Assembly (NCBI GenBank): GCA_903813345.2
Contig: CAIIXF020000005.1
Span: 4,116,375-4,180,374 of the forward strand
Source of the DNA: Owenia fusiformis
Lineage: Eukaryota; Annelida; Polychaeta; Sabellida; Oweniidae
Reading direction: 5' to 3'
Length of the DNA: 64,000 nt
Every line of letters begins with the position of its first letter. Position 1 is the stretch's first letter. The notes beneath the pieces are model-generated. The model was not told where the DNA came from and ran no database searches. It saw only the letters and a list, made by a program, of their open reading frames with translations. Of this stretch, positions 11,929 through 23,118 are shown one piece after another. A program made the position numbers and the translations under genes.

Positions 11929-12990
11929 TCACACGTTCAAGAGGGATATAAGAGAAAATGTCAGTTTGTCCGTTAGATTGTTTGTTTGTCTCTCTGGGCA
12001 ATAACTCAAATACTGGTAGACAGGTTGGGTTCAAATTCTATATGATTATGCCTTCAAGCTCTGAAGAGGAAATTCTTAAGATGGCTGCCAGATTTCAACA
12101 TGGCCTCCATTTTTTTTATAAAAACTCAAATAACAGTTGACAGATTGGTTTGACAATTGTTTTTTGACAAATGTTTAGTTGGTATAAAGGAGCAAGGAAA
12201 GTATCCCAACAGATTTCGGACAGTCATATGTTGGCTTTTACCATTTACAGATTTACATCTGTTTTTGAGAATTTGAACAAGTGCATAAGTTCGGCTAATG
12301 CATTACCTACAGGAAAAGTACTCATAGAGATGATAAAAAAAATTTGGACTTTGAGACAGGGAAGGTGCTAACAACCAACCCACATGTTTTTTGGAAATGT
12401 TGTCCAATCCATGCGATCCATAATTTTGGTCACCCATAATTGATATCTTTAAAACACCTGAATGAATGCATTATTCCTTTAAACGATGTGTCAAAACGCA
12501 ACATATTGATGCAACAAAAACTGAAAAAGCAGGGGTGGAAGGGGTTGCAAATCAGGACAACATTTACGAAAAACCATGTGGGTGGGTTGTTTTTTCACCT
12601 TCCCTGTCTCAAAGCCGAAATTATTTTCTCATCTCTATGAGTACTTTTCCTGGAGGAAATGCATTGGTCTTACGCATAGTGTTCAAAACCTCAGAAAATA
12701 GCCAAAATCCAACATATGACTATCTGAAATATATTGCGATACTTTCCATCCTCCTTTCATAGGGGGAGGGGGGGGGGGGTGTTGGGGCAACCTTACGGAG
12801 TAGGACCTCTTCTTGTGTAGAAATATTCAATATAGCTGCTAAATTTAGAATTCAAAATGGAAAATTCAAATACTAATTTATATTGAGTTACTAGTTCTGG
12901 TCTAAATTTTATCTATCAATGTCTTATGGTCATAAGACCTCTGCCTAGGAAAAAAATCAGTTACAATGACACTCACATTTCTATTTCCTT
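11929..12990 (+). mobile_element. Helitron-like element, unit B paralogue, 3'-truncated
   Basis: It starts TCACACGTTCAAGAGGGATA at the same site as the unit A copy (3430). The body has the CAATAACTCAAATACTGGT module and AAGATGGCTGCCAGATTTCA, as in A. It is interrupted by the foldback element 12184-12760. It then loses its hairpin/CTAG end: sequence resumes at about 12993 with the block matching A 5734, so one deletion removed the 3' end and about 1.9 kb of unit A-equivalent sequence. Confidence 0.65.
12184..12760. mobile_element. Foldback MITE with ~200-bp terminal inverted repeats
   Basis: The left arm 12184-12386 is the reverse complement of the right arm 12575-12760 with modest divergence. 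Matching pieces include GGAAAGTATC near the ends, CAGTCATATGTTGG, GGAAAAGTACTCATAGAGAT, GGACTTTGAGACAGGGAAGG (GGCTTTGAGACAGGGAAGG from the right arm) and ACCCACATG at the inner edge. About 190 bases lie between. Unit A lacks it at the homologous point (about 3600), so it inserted after duplication, into the older Helitron-like copy. Target-site duplication was not resolved. Small frames inside (12171-12762) are by-products of the arms. Confidence 0.85.
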
Positions 12991-14246
12991 CAAGGTGTAT
13001 TTTAAAGAAAAAAATGCCCATCTTGGAATTTGAAATGTTTTGTTTTTGAAAAATCAAATGTTGTTCAAGAAAAATGTTTCTGTCTTATGCACATCCTCAA
13101 ATAATTATTGTTTAGTACTCCAAGCAAAACATCAATTTTACAAGGAAAGATTTGTCAGTAGCTAATTCATCCAGACTGTAAGTTTTACAAGGAACTGGGA
13201 CTTCATTTTCAATTATTTAGAGATTCCTTGAATCTTATTTCAGATTAGTTTCCTCTCTGGGATACTTAATTGATGAATGACAATAGAGTATTAAATGTTG
13301 CACTTGAAATTGGGCTGTTGTCATCAATCGCTATAGAGATTGTCTCATATTGATTGCTTTTTAATCACCACTGAACTTGACAAACTACCAACATGCATTA
13401 CACAGTTTCTAATAATGCATCCAATTATTCCCAGAGTCAGTCATATTGGCAGATATAATGACTTGAAATCTCAGGTGATTAATGATGTATGTATTTTAAG
13501 GCCACTTGAGCACAACTGTGTCAAAGCAAATTTTTGCAATCATTACATTTTAGGGCATATTGGGAATAGTTCAGATTGGTTTTAAGCCATTGTAATCCCA
13601 GTAGAACAGGGTATTGGTCACATTCATAGATCCACTGACCTGATGACATTTGAAACAATTCCTGTGAGCCTTCAGAGAATTTGATTTTAATTTGGGACTA
13701 AGCTCTACACAGAGGTGGTTAGTAATTAATTTCACACCATTCAGTTGATATGAGAAAGAAATAAACTTTTACAAGAAATGTCAGATTTGATATTATTCTT
13801 TGCCATGCCCTTCTCTTAATTTGGCTTTTGCTGCTTACAACTTAACATTATTTATTTGTTCATGAATGCTTAATTATCCCAACGAACGAAGTTCGGTAGG
13901 GATATAGTGAAGCCCTCCGTCCGTCAGTCTGTCAGTCCGTCAGTCAGTCCGTCCGTCTGCCTTTGTGGTTTGCACTTTCACCTTTTATTGACTTTGTGTA
14001 CCAATATTGATTTGGCTGAGTTGGAGTATTTTGGTAAGTGGTCCGAAAATGACTTTAAACTATACAAAATTTTTCCGGTTTATACACATGGTGTATAGTC
14101 TAAATAGTCCATTAATCCCATACCCTAACAGGTTAAACATAAATTTTTTAAATAAAATAAATATACATATGATTTTTTAAATAGTTTAAAATACTGAGTA
14201 AATGGTATAGATATATGAATAGAAAAATAAAAAATGAAATAAATAA

Positions 14247-14332
14247 AAAATGTTAACTATAAAAATGGAAAACAAATGAAAAATGTTAACTATAAAAATG
14301 GAAAACAAATGAAAAATGTTAACTATAAAAAT
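14247..14332. repeat. 33-bp tandem repeat, ~2.6 copies
   Basis: The unit is AAATGTTAACTATAAAAATG followed by GAAAACAAATGAA, repeated without spacing and ending in a diverged copy. It lies inside the Helitron-like element 13877-16065. Confidence 0.85.
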
Positions 14333-15440
14333 ACACCGTACACTGAAGCGTTCATGGACTTGTTAATATAGTCCAGGGACCCAGTTATGTCTTATTTATT
14401 GAATCCGTGCAGGGAAGGGGAGTGTTTCCATGGACTAAAACGTTAAACCCACCTATGCCCAGTCACAAGCCTGAGGAACCTGCTTTTATATCTGATGTGG
14501 ATTTTTATCTTACCAATCATGACTTAAATATTAATATGGGTATTTCCTATAATTAATATATACTGGATTTTAACTTACCAAATATGACTTCAATATTAAT
14601 ATGGGTTTAAACCTATAATGAATTAAACCTATAATAAATTAAATACTGGATATGACAAATAAATAAAATCAATTATAATCTACCTATATGATGTAGATAT
14701 CCAAATGTTGGTCTGAATTTATCTTTGTGGAAAGATTGTATGCTTCAGTTGCTCTTTAACAAAACATGTGGGACAGTGTATCTATATATTACAAGATGTC
14801 CGTCCGTCCGGAAGATAACTCAAATATTAGTTGACGGATTTCCAGGGGCTGTGTATGGGGGGTCAGGAAAACAGAAATTTTCGCTAATTTTTAGATCTTT
14901 CTGAAGTATAGCTTTATTATACTCAAATGAAAGGCAATTAAGAGTAGATTGCAAATATTGTATCTTTTTTCTGATTCGAGCCTCGTAAAATTCAAAATGG
15001 CCGTCTAATGTATGATTTCGCAATCATTTTTCGATCCCTTCAAAGTATGGCTATATTATACTCAAATTGAAGGAATTTTGGATTAGATCACAATTATGCT
15101 ATTAATTTTCAGATTTGTACCTCAGAAAATTCAAAATGGCTGCTTTGCAGGAATTCACAATTCTAAAATCTAAAGGACAAGGTGCAATTATTGGCAAATA
15201 TCCCTATGGTCAAAATGAATCATTCGTAGGTGTAACATGAAGAATAAAATGTCATATAATACTTTGGAAAATATTAAAGTGCTCGGACACACATAAGCTG
15301 AGATAGGGATCATTTCGTTCAGTAAGGTTGTATTGACTTACATGGGGCTGTGCACCATTGACTTAACATGAGGATATCAGCAGATCCCAATAGAGGCCAT
15401 TGGTTTCCATTGATTATCACAGAAATACCAAAAATACACT

Positions 15441-15541
15441 ATGACCTGAATCGATTGCAAACTTAATAATTTCACAATACGACACAAATGGTATATCTCA
15501 TCAAATGTGCAAATATGAAGTTTGCAATCGATTCAGGTCAT
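15441..15541. repeat. Perfect 24-bp inverted repeat with 53-base spacer
   Basis: The left arm 15441-15464 (starts ATGACCTGAATCGATT) is the exact reverse complement of the right arm 15518-15541. The same structure recurs, with a few right-arm changes, at 19878-19978, and in degenerate form at 18400-19470. It could form a long hairpin in RNA or single-stranded DNA. Confidence 0.9.
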
Positions 15542-18500
15542 ACTTAAAATTAAAAGATTGTACATTTTTTCATCATTTTTTTCCCTACAAAATGGCTATA
15601 GAAAAATGCTCCAAAAACAACTTTTACACTTATCAAATATCATACAAGTTTGTAAAACCAAGATTATACTATTATATATCATTATGTAGTAACATATTTG
15701 GATAAGATGCAGGGATGCGTAGGATGTAAATGGATTTTGACAAACACAAAAATACTTCCTGGTTTGGAATCTATGCCTCTACACTTCATGATTGAATTAT
15801 GACCCTAATAAGTGGCCTATACATCAATACAGTGCTGAATATAGGTCAACAAGATACTAGTGTGCATGTAAATGTAATAATTGAAGCAAAATACTCATTT
15901 TGAAAAATCAGATGAATTATTTTTTTCCCATGGGGAGATCCCAATGGAGGGTTTATAAGGTCCTTTTTCAATTTTAACCAAAGTAATGAGTATAATTGAT
16001 TGGAATTCGGTAATTGATATTTTGTTCGTTCGGATTTGCTACTCCGCGGAGTTGCCATTATCTAGTTATGTCATTAGTTGGAATAAGGTAGTATCTTATA
16101 TTTCTAGATAACATACTGTTTAATAATACAGATAATGTTCCTATAAATTAAGTGAAACTTCTCAATTATTCATGTGAGCGATCTTGTAATTATTTTTTCA
16201 GATATTACATTACATGACATGAAATGATAAATAAATAGAGGTATGAAATGGTTTATTATATAGATATTGATTATGTTTTGTATTCCATTCACAATATTTT
16301 CTTTATTTATAGTATGGTATAGGATAACACCTAGACGAGTGGGATCTGAATACTTTTAGCATGTCTTTGATTAGTTCAAAAAGTGAACCTAAGTCTTGCC
16401 TTATTTATTAGCTGCTATATCTGGTGGCCCATTAAGGTTTAACTTCCAACCAAATTATGCCACTTTAGGTCGAAATTTAAAATCACGCATAGATTTATTG
16501 CTCCTGTAATTAATTCCTTATTTGGATAAATTACACAGCATCCTATATCCTCTAGTGTCCTCGATCATGTATAATTTAGAATGTTTTTAGACAACTTTGG
16601 AAAATGTGGTTCAGATTGTGGTAACATCAAAATGGCAAATCCTAATAACAAATAAACCTCAGTGACACCGCACTGAATGAAACTGGAGCAATGTAAATAA
16701 CCTGGTTTAAACCCTACAATGAATTTATTGCAATGAAGTTAAACCTAATCAATCCCCGAGAAAATTCAGATTAATAAATTAATCCGGTTGGGTTTAGCTT
16801 GTTAAATTAGCCTTTGATGTTTCTTAATTGACTAAACAAATATGCCTTAATTTTCTAACCATGCAAGAACACCATAGAACTCAATATCGTTTTTATTACA
16901 AGATCAACAGTTATTCTGGATAAAGCTGCTTTTTGTGTGTGGTTCAGTTCAGCAATGAGTCATGTCCATTAATGAGCTAGTACAACAGTTTGACTGTTTA
17001 TTCCTAAATTCTATTTATTGCTCACATAAAAGCTCAATCTCAGCGTTTATTTGTAATTTTAATGTAATCTACTACTAAGATATTGAAATGTCTGTGGAAT
17101 TAGTTATCCACCTCTTTTTTCCTAATAACTTTTTTAAAAGGAGAAAAAAGACTTGTTCTGTCCGGGCTACTTACATGTATATGTAGTATAGAGGTGAAGT
17201 TTTCTGATCAATTACAATAATAATTGACAGTTAATGATATGGCTTATGAATGCATAATAAAAAAATATATCATTTACTTATTGTATACTGTGTATTCATT
17301 TGTAAAGCCACCATATACTTTTTCAATCAGATTCAATTTATTTTTAGCACCTCTGGTCTAATGTCTCTTTATTTCTGATAATATATGATACCAAAAACGA
17401 ATTATGTGGTTGAATGTTTGATATTAGAATAGATTCTTGATCTCAGCCCTTATACATACTGTGGGTTCATGATTTATTTTATTTAATGATTTTGACTGTA
17501 TTTTTGTACATGGGTTTTTGACTGCGAGCAAGATTTTAATCCTAAAAATTAACTAGATTGTGGTCGTATGTGGGGAATACCGCTGTATAAAACAGATAGA
17601 TATTATGCGACTGTATTGAATTCACTTGCACCGTTGTCATACAAAAATATGCCCTTTATGTGTTGCTCCTGATGTTTTTTTTCATAAAACTGGAAAGGTG
17701 CAATTCATGTTAATTATATATATCCTGTGCTATCTTAAGAATTGTTTAACAAAGGACCTAGTGCATGCTCCATTGTGATTTCCCCATGAAAAATGTATTG
17801 AGTCATTTGATTTTCAAAGTTAATATACTGCTTTTATTATTACATTTATTTGTATCTTGTTGACCTATATTCAGCACTGTATTGATGAATGGGCAACTTA
17901 TCAGGGTCGATATTCAATCATGTCAAAATCCATTTGCATCCTATGCATCCCTACATCTTATCCAAAGGACCCGTTTCAGATTCTATTTCCACTTCCCATG
18001 GAAAAATATAAATTTACCTGATATTTCAAAATGAATGTAGTGCTTTAATTATTACATTTACGTTTACACTAGTGTCTTGTTGACCTATATTCAGGACTGT
18101 ATTGATGAATGGGCCATTTTTAGGTCAATATTCAATCATGAAGTGTAGAGATGTACATGTTAAATCAGGTGTCTGTTTTTGTGACTGTCAAAATCGTTTG
18201 CATCCTACCCATCCCTACATCTGATCCAAATATGTTATTAAATAATGAAATATAATAGTATGATCTTTGGATTTACAAAGTTGTGTGACATTTGAAAAGT
18301 GTAAAAGTTGTTTTTGGAGCATTTTTCTATAGTCATTTTGCAGGGGGAAAAAATATGAAAAATGTGTAATGTTTTGATTTAAAGTATGACCTGAATCAAC
18401 CTCAAACTTACTATTTATGAAATTTTTTCTGCATCTCTATTCGATTTTCACACTTTTGTATTTGATTACAACCATTCGATATTCCATTCTATTAAAATAA

Positions 18501-18782
18501 TTCGAAACACGTAATAAATTTGTTTTTACACATTTATATTATTTTTTATGTACCTATATATGCGGTAAATGCACTTGTATATGCGGTTTATGTTATTCAG
18601 TGTTTGGTAAAATATCACATATTTAAGTCCATGTACACACACGAACAAAGACGGTTGACACATATATTTAGAACACGCATCAAATACAAATATACTTTAG
18701 AACCAAACAATGTTCATTTACTGAACAATCATAGAGTACAAAATAGCACGGACATATAGTTACTTACCCACATAATTAATGA

Positions 18783-19125
18783 CATGTACTTTCGCATAAA
18801 ATCATGTGGGGTAAGTCACGTGACTTACCTCACATAAATGACACATGCTGCATGTAGCATAAAACCATTCGGTAAATCACGTGACCAGTGACGTAGAAAT
18901 TATTTCAAAATGGATAAAACAAGCGAGGAAAAAGAATTTGAACACGATTCATATTCACAATTCAGAGAGGAAATTGAGAAGTTATTAGATCATTGCAACA
19001 GGCATGAGGCTACAAGCGATCCTTTCTTAATATAAGATGTTCGCGATTGGAGAATCACACCAGAGCTCTTTAAATATATATATGGCGCAAGTCACGTGAC
19101 CAAACTCATGTGACTTACCCCACAA
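18783..19125. promoter_or_regulatory. Cluster of CACGTG palindromes
   Basis: AAGTCACGTGACTT at about 18813 is a perfect 14-base palindrome. ATCACGTGACC at about 18875 and AGTCACGTGACC at about 19089 repeat the core. ATGTGGGGTAAGTCACGTGA near 18803 is roughly mirrored by TCATGTGACTTACCCCACA near 19107. GTCACGTGAC is the consensus for USF/MITF-type bHLH-zip factors in animals. The mirrored arrangement could instead reflect the inverted ends of a small mobile element. Confidence 0.4.
18910..19035 (+). CDS. Unrecognised 41-residue ORF between CACGTG sites
   Basis: ATG at 18910 in good context (TTTCAAAATGG) opens 41 codons to TAA at 19033-19035. The product is acidic and helical in look: MDKTSEEKEFEHDSYS, then FREEIEKLLDHCNR. 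It lies in the segment interrupting the repeat complex, flanked by GTCACGTGAC-type sites at about 18815, 18876 and 19090. It could be a true micro-ORF, a first coding exon of a decayed transposon gene, or chance. No family was recognised. Confidence 0.3.
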   Translation: MDKTSEEKEFEHDSYSQFREEIEKLLDHCNRHEATSDPFLI

Positions 19126-20790
19126 ATGAATACGTTTAGCACAAATGAATATGTTTACCCAATACGAATGGTACTTGGTACCACACATATTTAAAATACT
19201 TTGCAAATTTATATTTGATCGGGTCGAATACAGTTTTGAAGCATCTTACATATTTGTTGTGTAAGACAGTCAATTATATGTGGGATAGTAGGTACCATTT
19301 GTTGTAACTGGTTTTGTTTATGTTTAACTTACTCCATGGGGTAAAAACTGAAGATATTAATGTTACAAATATTGATGCAATAAATACACTATATTATAAA
19401 TATTTTCACATCTGATGTGATATTCCATTTGTGTCATATTGTGAAATTATTTAGTTTGAGGTCCGTTCAGGTCATAGTGTATTTTGGGGATTTTTGTGAT
19501 AATCAATGGAAACCAATGGGCCATATTGGGACATGATGATATCCTCATGTTAAACAATGGTGTACATCCCCATGTCAATACACCCTTGCCAAACTAAATG
19601 ACCCAAACCTCAGCCTATGTGTGTCCAAACACTTAAATGTTTTCCAAAGTATTATTTAACATTGTAATCCTTCATTTTACACCTAATTCATTTCATTTTG
19701 ACCATTGGGGTATTTGCCTCTTATCGCACCCCTTCCTTTGTTATTGATTAATGAGATATAACAGTATACTCTTTGGAGTTGTATGACATTTGCAAGGGTA
19801 AAAGTTGCTTTTGAGCATTTTTCGAAAGCCATTTTGTGCGAAAAAATTATGAAACGTGTAATCTTTTGATTTAAAGTATGACCTGAATCGATTGCAAACT
19901 TCATATTTGCACATTTGCTGAGATATACCATTTCTGTCATATTGTGAAATTGTTTAATTTGCAATTGATTCAGGTCATAGTTAATTTTTGGTATTTTTGT
20001 GATAATCAATGGCAACCAGTGACCTCTATCGCGAATTGTTGATATCCCCATGTTAAGTCAATGGAGCACATCCCATGTCAACTCAATACAGCCTTGCTGA
20101 ACTTAATGACCTCAACCTCAGCCCATATGGGTCCAACTGCTTATGTATTTTCCATAGTATTATATTAAATTGTATTCTTCATGTTACACCTAAAAATGAT
20201 TAATTCTGACCATGGGGATATTTGCCAATAATTGCACTAGATCCTTCAGTTTTTCTTGAATGATTATACCTCTGTGTTATTTTGTGTTTAATAAATCAGA
20301 TGTTGTCCAGCTGAACAGCAACATAACATTGTTAAGGATTTCAATGATCAAGGCATTTATTTACACCTTTATGTCTTAGGGGCATACTTTATAACAATTT
20401 TATGTTAGCTATAAAGAATGAGTTATTAGGTTTTAATTATACGTAATAAACATGCATATATAATACAAAAGTAAATTAAAGTTCCTTGAAATGAGGAGAT
20501 TGTATGCCTTAGGAGTAATTTTATGATTCCTGAAGAAAGGTGAATTGTTCTTGAATTGTGACCTCTATGTGGTCGAGAAATAGGATTGCACTCCTTCCTA
20601 CTTTGTTTTCTGATGTGTGAAATATCAAGGGAAATGAAAAATAATGGTCTTGAGATATAGAAGTAAAGTTTTTTGTTATTCCAATAAACATTATGGTAGA
20701 GATATACTGAAATCATCCATATGTCCATCTGATCCACTTCAAAACCAGCAGGACTGGGTTGCCAATGTTCTTCTAATTTTTGGTTATTAT

Positions 20791-21532
20791 TCCACCGAAC
20801 GAAGTTCAAGGGGGATATAGGAAAGCCATCTGTCTGTCTGTCCATCCGTCCGTCTGTCTGTCTGTCTGTCCATCTGTTTGTCTTGGCGATAACTCAAATA
20901 CCGGTTGACAGATTTGATTCAAATTTTATACGCTTATGCCTTATGGGGATAGAACCTCTGCTCGAGAAGGAATTTTCAATATGGCAGCTTAATTCAAAAT
21001 GACTACCATTTTTCGTAAAATATATAATCTTTGATAACTCAAATACCAGTGAACGGATTTGGTTAAAATTTTATATGCTGATGCTTAGAGACAAAAGAGC
21101 ATTGCCGAAGAAAATTTCAAAATGGCTACTAAATATCAAAATGGTGGCCATTTTCCTAAAAAATGTAATCTTTGATAACTCAAATACTAAGTGAACAGAT
21201 TTGGCACTGTAATGTTATCTTTGATAACTCAAATAGCAGTGAATGGATTTTGTTTACATTTTATATGCTGATGCCTAGGGACACAGTAGCTCTGTTCCAT
21301 AAAGGTTTTAAAATGGCGGCTGAATTTCAAAATTGCTGCCATTTCTTGTAAAAAAGGAATGTAATCTTTGATAACTCAAATGCTAATTTATGGATATGGT
21401 TTACATTTTATATGTTGATGCCTAGGGACAAACAAGCTCTGCTCAAGAAGGAATTTTCAAGGTGGCCACAAATAATCAAAATATGTTTTGTTCGGTGGGA
21501 TTTGCTACTCCTTTGAGTTACTGTTTGTCTAG
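20791..21532 (+). mobile_element. Helitron-like non-autonomous element, 742 bp
   Basis: It begins TCCACCGAACGAAGTTCAAG, then a GTCTGTCTGTCC run (20832-20880). Four to five tandem ~120-bp modules follow, each with GATAACTCAAATACC, a stretch resembling TTCAAATTTTATATGCTGAT, and AAAATGGC or AATATGGC. It ends GTTCGGTGGGATTTGCTACT with a hairpin (ACTCCTTTGAGT), then CTAG at 21529-21532. It sits at the right edge of unit B and is the tidiest full-length copy. No coding capacity. Confidence 0.75.
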
Positions 21533-22870
21533 TTCCAAGTTTTGAAAGATTCATTCAGGATGGGTTATAAAATGTTAAGGGATATACTTATGTCAGGATG
21601 TATACTGGGAAAGACCAACAGAACAACAATTATACATGTATATGCTGAGGCAAATTCTCCATGATTGCAAATTTTTAAGATATTAACTTTTTCACACAGT
21701 TTATTCCATTATTCCATGTTGCTTGATATTTTACAGTTTACTATGGGCCTTGATCTTGACCTGGTGGTCGATAAACAAGCCTATTGAAATTCCTATAAGA
21801 TTACATAAAAGAATTGATCCTATGTAATGACTTGGAGCATGTCATCCTGACATATATTCAGTTGGTTTCAAAGGAAATTATTTTAATGTTGTCATTAAGT
21901 TCTATCTCCACAGCCAAATGCAGCTTTTTGTAGGATCATGGGAACCATTCAATTTCAATCTTTAAGAGAAAATAATTGATTAATATAGTATTTAAGTGGT
22001 TTGAATACTTGAGGCCTCGTCGATCCCATTGTTCCCTGGTCTGATTACTGAGCCATTTTTTACTATTACAAATCAATGGAAGTTAACCTGACTGATGTCA
22101 AACTAAACTATTTAGTGTCATCATAAAGAGACCTTTCAGAAATATTATCGTAATAACATATTTTGGTGTAGTTTAAATTTTTAAGCATTTAGGTCTCAGG
22201 AGACTCAATTAGGTTGTGTCAATGATAAAATAATACTGGAAATGTTACAAATAAATTGAACTTAACTGTTCGAGACTGTGTTCCTTTTAGCAGCATTTTA
22301 ACATTTTCAGGAAAAAGCAATTTATAATCAGAGGGAACCAATTTTATTTGGTTTGAACATGTTAAAATTGGATGACAACACTCACAGGAGCAATAGATTG
22401 TCCATATTGTGTTGAAAAATGTGTTAAATAATGCATGCTTCGAATCATGCTAGCTATTTATCAGTATGACAACCAGTTTCCCACCTCACCATAGTAAATC
22501 ACTTACAGAGCTAGAGTGAACTAATCAGTTGTGTTACTTCAAGGAGGATTAGGTCCCAGGATTCCTTGCCAGTCCTCTAGTGAGCCTTATGTTAAGTGGT
22601 CATTTCCTTTTGTTAAGGTTTTCTCATGATGTCAGCAGGTGAAGCAATACGTCTTGATTTCCATGTTGTAGTTTCAAAATTTGAAATTTAATTGCAGTTG
22701 TTTCCCCTCAGCTTTTGTCATATTACCTAATAAAATATTTCAAAACAACCAAGAAGTGATCAAAGCATTTAGTTCAACTATTTTGATTGCTTTAATGAAC
22801 TTATTAACGTAGCGATGTTGTCAGGCAATAACATCGATCATCTATTCTTGGTCATCACTTTTAGCATACC
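21533..22870. other. AT-rich non-coding DNA
   Basis: No repeat boundary, RNA gene or credible exon was seen in this stretch. Confidence 0.5.
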
Positions 22871-22877
22871 GAACAAA

Positions 22878-23099
22878 CTACTTCCCAAGAATCAGGAAGT
22901 AATCTTTGGAACCAATCTTCCTTGCATTACTTATAAATGAGTAAACACAATTAGGTACACCTTCTAACATTTTTTTATCATGAAAAGCCTTAGATTGCTT
23001 GGTCAGATTCACAACCTCAAATAAGGCAGTTTCATCAGTCAAACTGACTAGAGGTGACAGTTTGTATCTTCGGAACACTTCAGAGGTTGAAACATTCAT
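22878..23099 (-). CDS. Unrecognised coding-like fragment
   Basis: The minus-strand frame (about 73 codons to TAG) reads VSTSEVFRRYKLSPLVSLTD, then ETALFEVVNLTKQSKAFHDK and PNCVYSFISNARKIGSKDYF. Its balanced composition and lack of low complexity look more like real coding sequence than most frames nearby. The family was not recognised. It has no obvious start (the first codon is not a clear initiator) or splice context, so it may be an exon or a decayed element gene. Confidence 0.3.
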   Translation of the reverse strand: MNVSTSEVFRRYKLSPLVSLTDETALFEVVNLTKQSKAFHDKKMLEGVPNCVYSFISNARKIGSKDYFLILGK

Positions 23100-23118
23100 A
23101 CATCATTCATGCGCACAC

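Larger units (their letters stand above)
13877..16065 (+). mobile_element. Helitron-like element, 2.2 kb, with empty site in unit A
   Basis: It splits a sequence continuous in unit A (GCTTAATTATGTCATTAG at about 6649). Left junction: GCTTAATTA then TCCCAACGAACGAAGTTCGG. Right junction: hairpin GCTACTCCGCGGAGTTGC, CATTAT, CTAG at 16062-16065, then TTATGTC. The 5' TC, the 3' CTAG and the hairpin just before it fit Helitron rules, although TTA(T) appears on both sides, so a 3-4 bp duplication or element-borne TTAT cannot be excluded. The body holds a GTCCGTCAGTCTG run, a second such run at 14801-14815, AAAATGGC modules (14995, 15137) and the palindromic block 15170-15925. No Rep/helicase coding, so non-autonomous. 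Confidence 0.75.
17760..20245 (-). repeat. Repeat complex, inverted relative to 15170-15925
   Basis: Read on the minus strand it matches the internal block of the Helitron-like element at 15170-15925. Shared landmarks are TTGTTGACCTATATTCAG at 17858 and 18090 and CATCCCTACATCT at 17948 and 18210. Other shared landmarks are TATGACCTGAATC at 18386 and 19877 and TCATATTGTGAAATT at 19435 and 19938. Sub-blocks are tandemly duplicated (17810-18010 with 18020-18230; 19430-19700 with 19940-20220). A ~950-base foreign segment (about 18430-19390) interrupts the second block. Unit A has nothing comparable at this point. Confidence 0.8.
10502..20745. repeat. Tandem segmental duplication, unit B
   Basis: This is the second copy of the ~10.2 kb segment, in the same orientation and adjacent to unit A. 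Insertions specific to it are a long-TIR foldback element (12184-12760), a Helitron-like element (13877-16065) that splits a sequence continuous in unit A at about 6655, and a repeat complex at about 17760-20245 that splits the A sequence around 7490-7530. No host coding sequence was recognised in either unit, so what was duplicated appears to be non-coding. Confidence 0.9.

Noticed and set aside
13340-13585. 81-codon conserved gene shared by units A and B
   Set aside because: The unit A equivalent (about 6133-6365) carries frame-disrupting indels, so there is no evidence of coding constraint.
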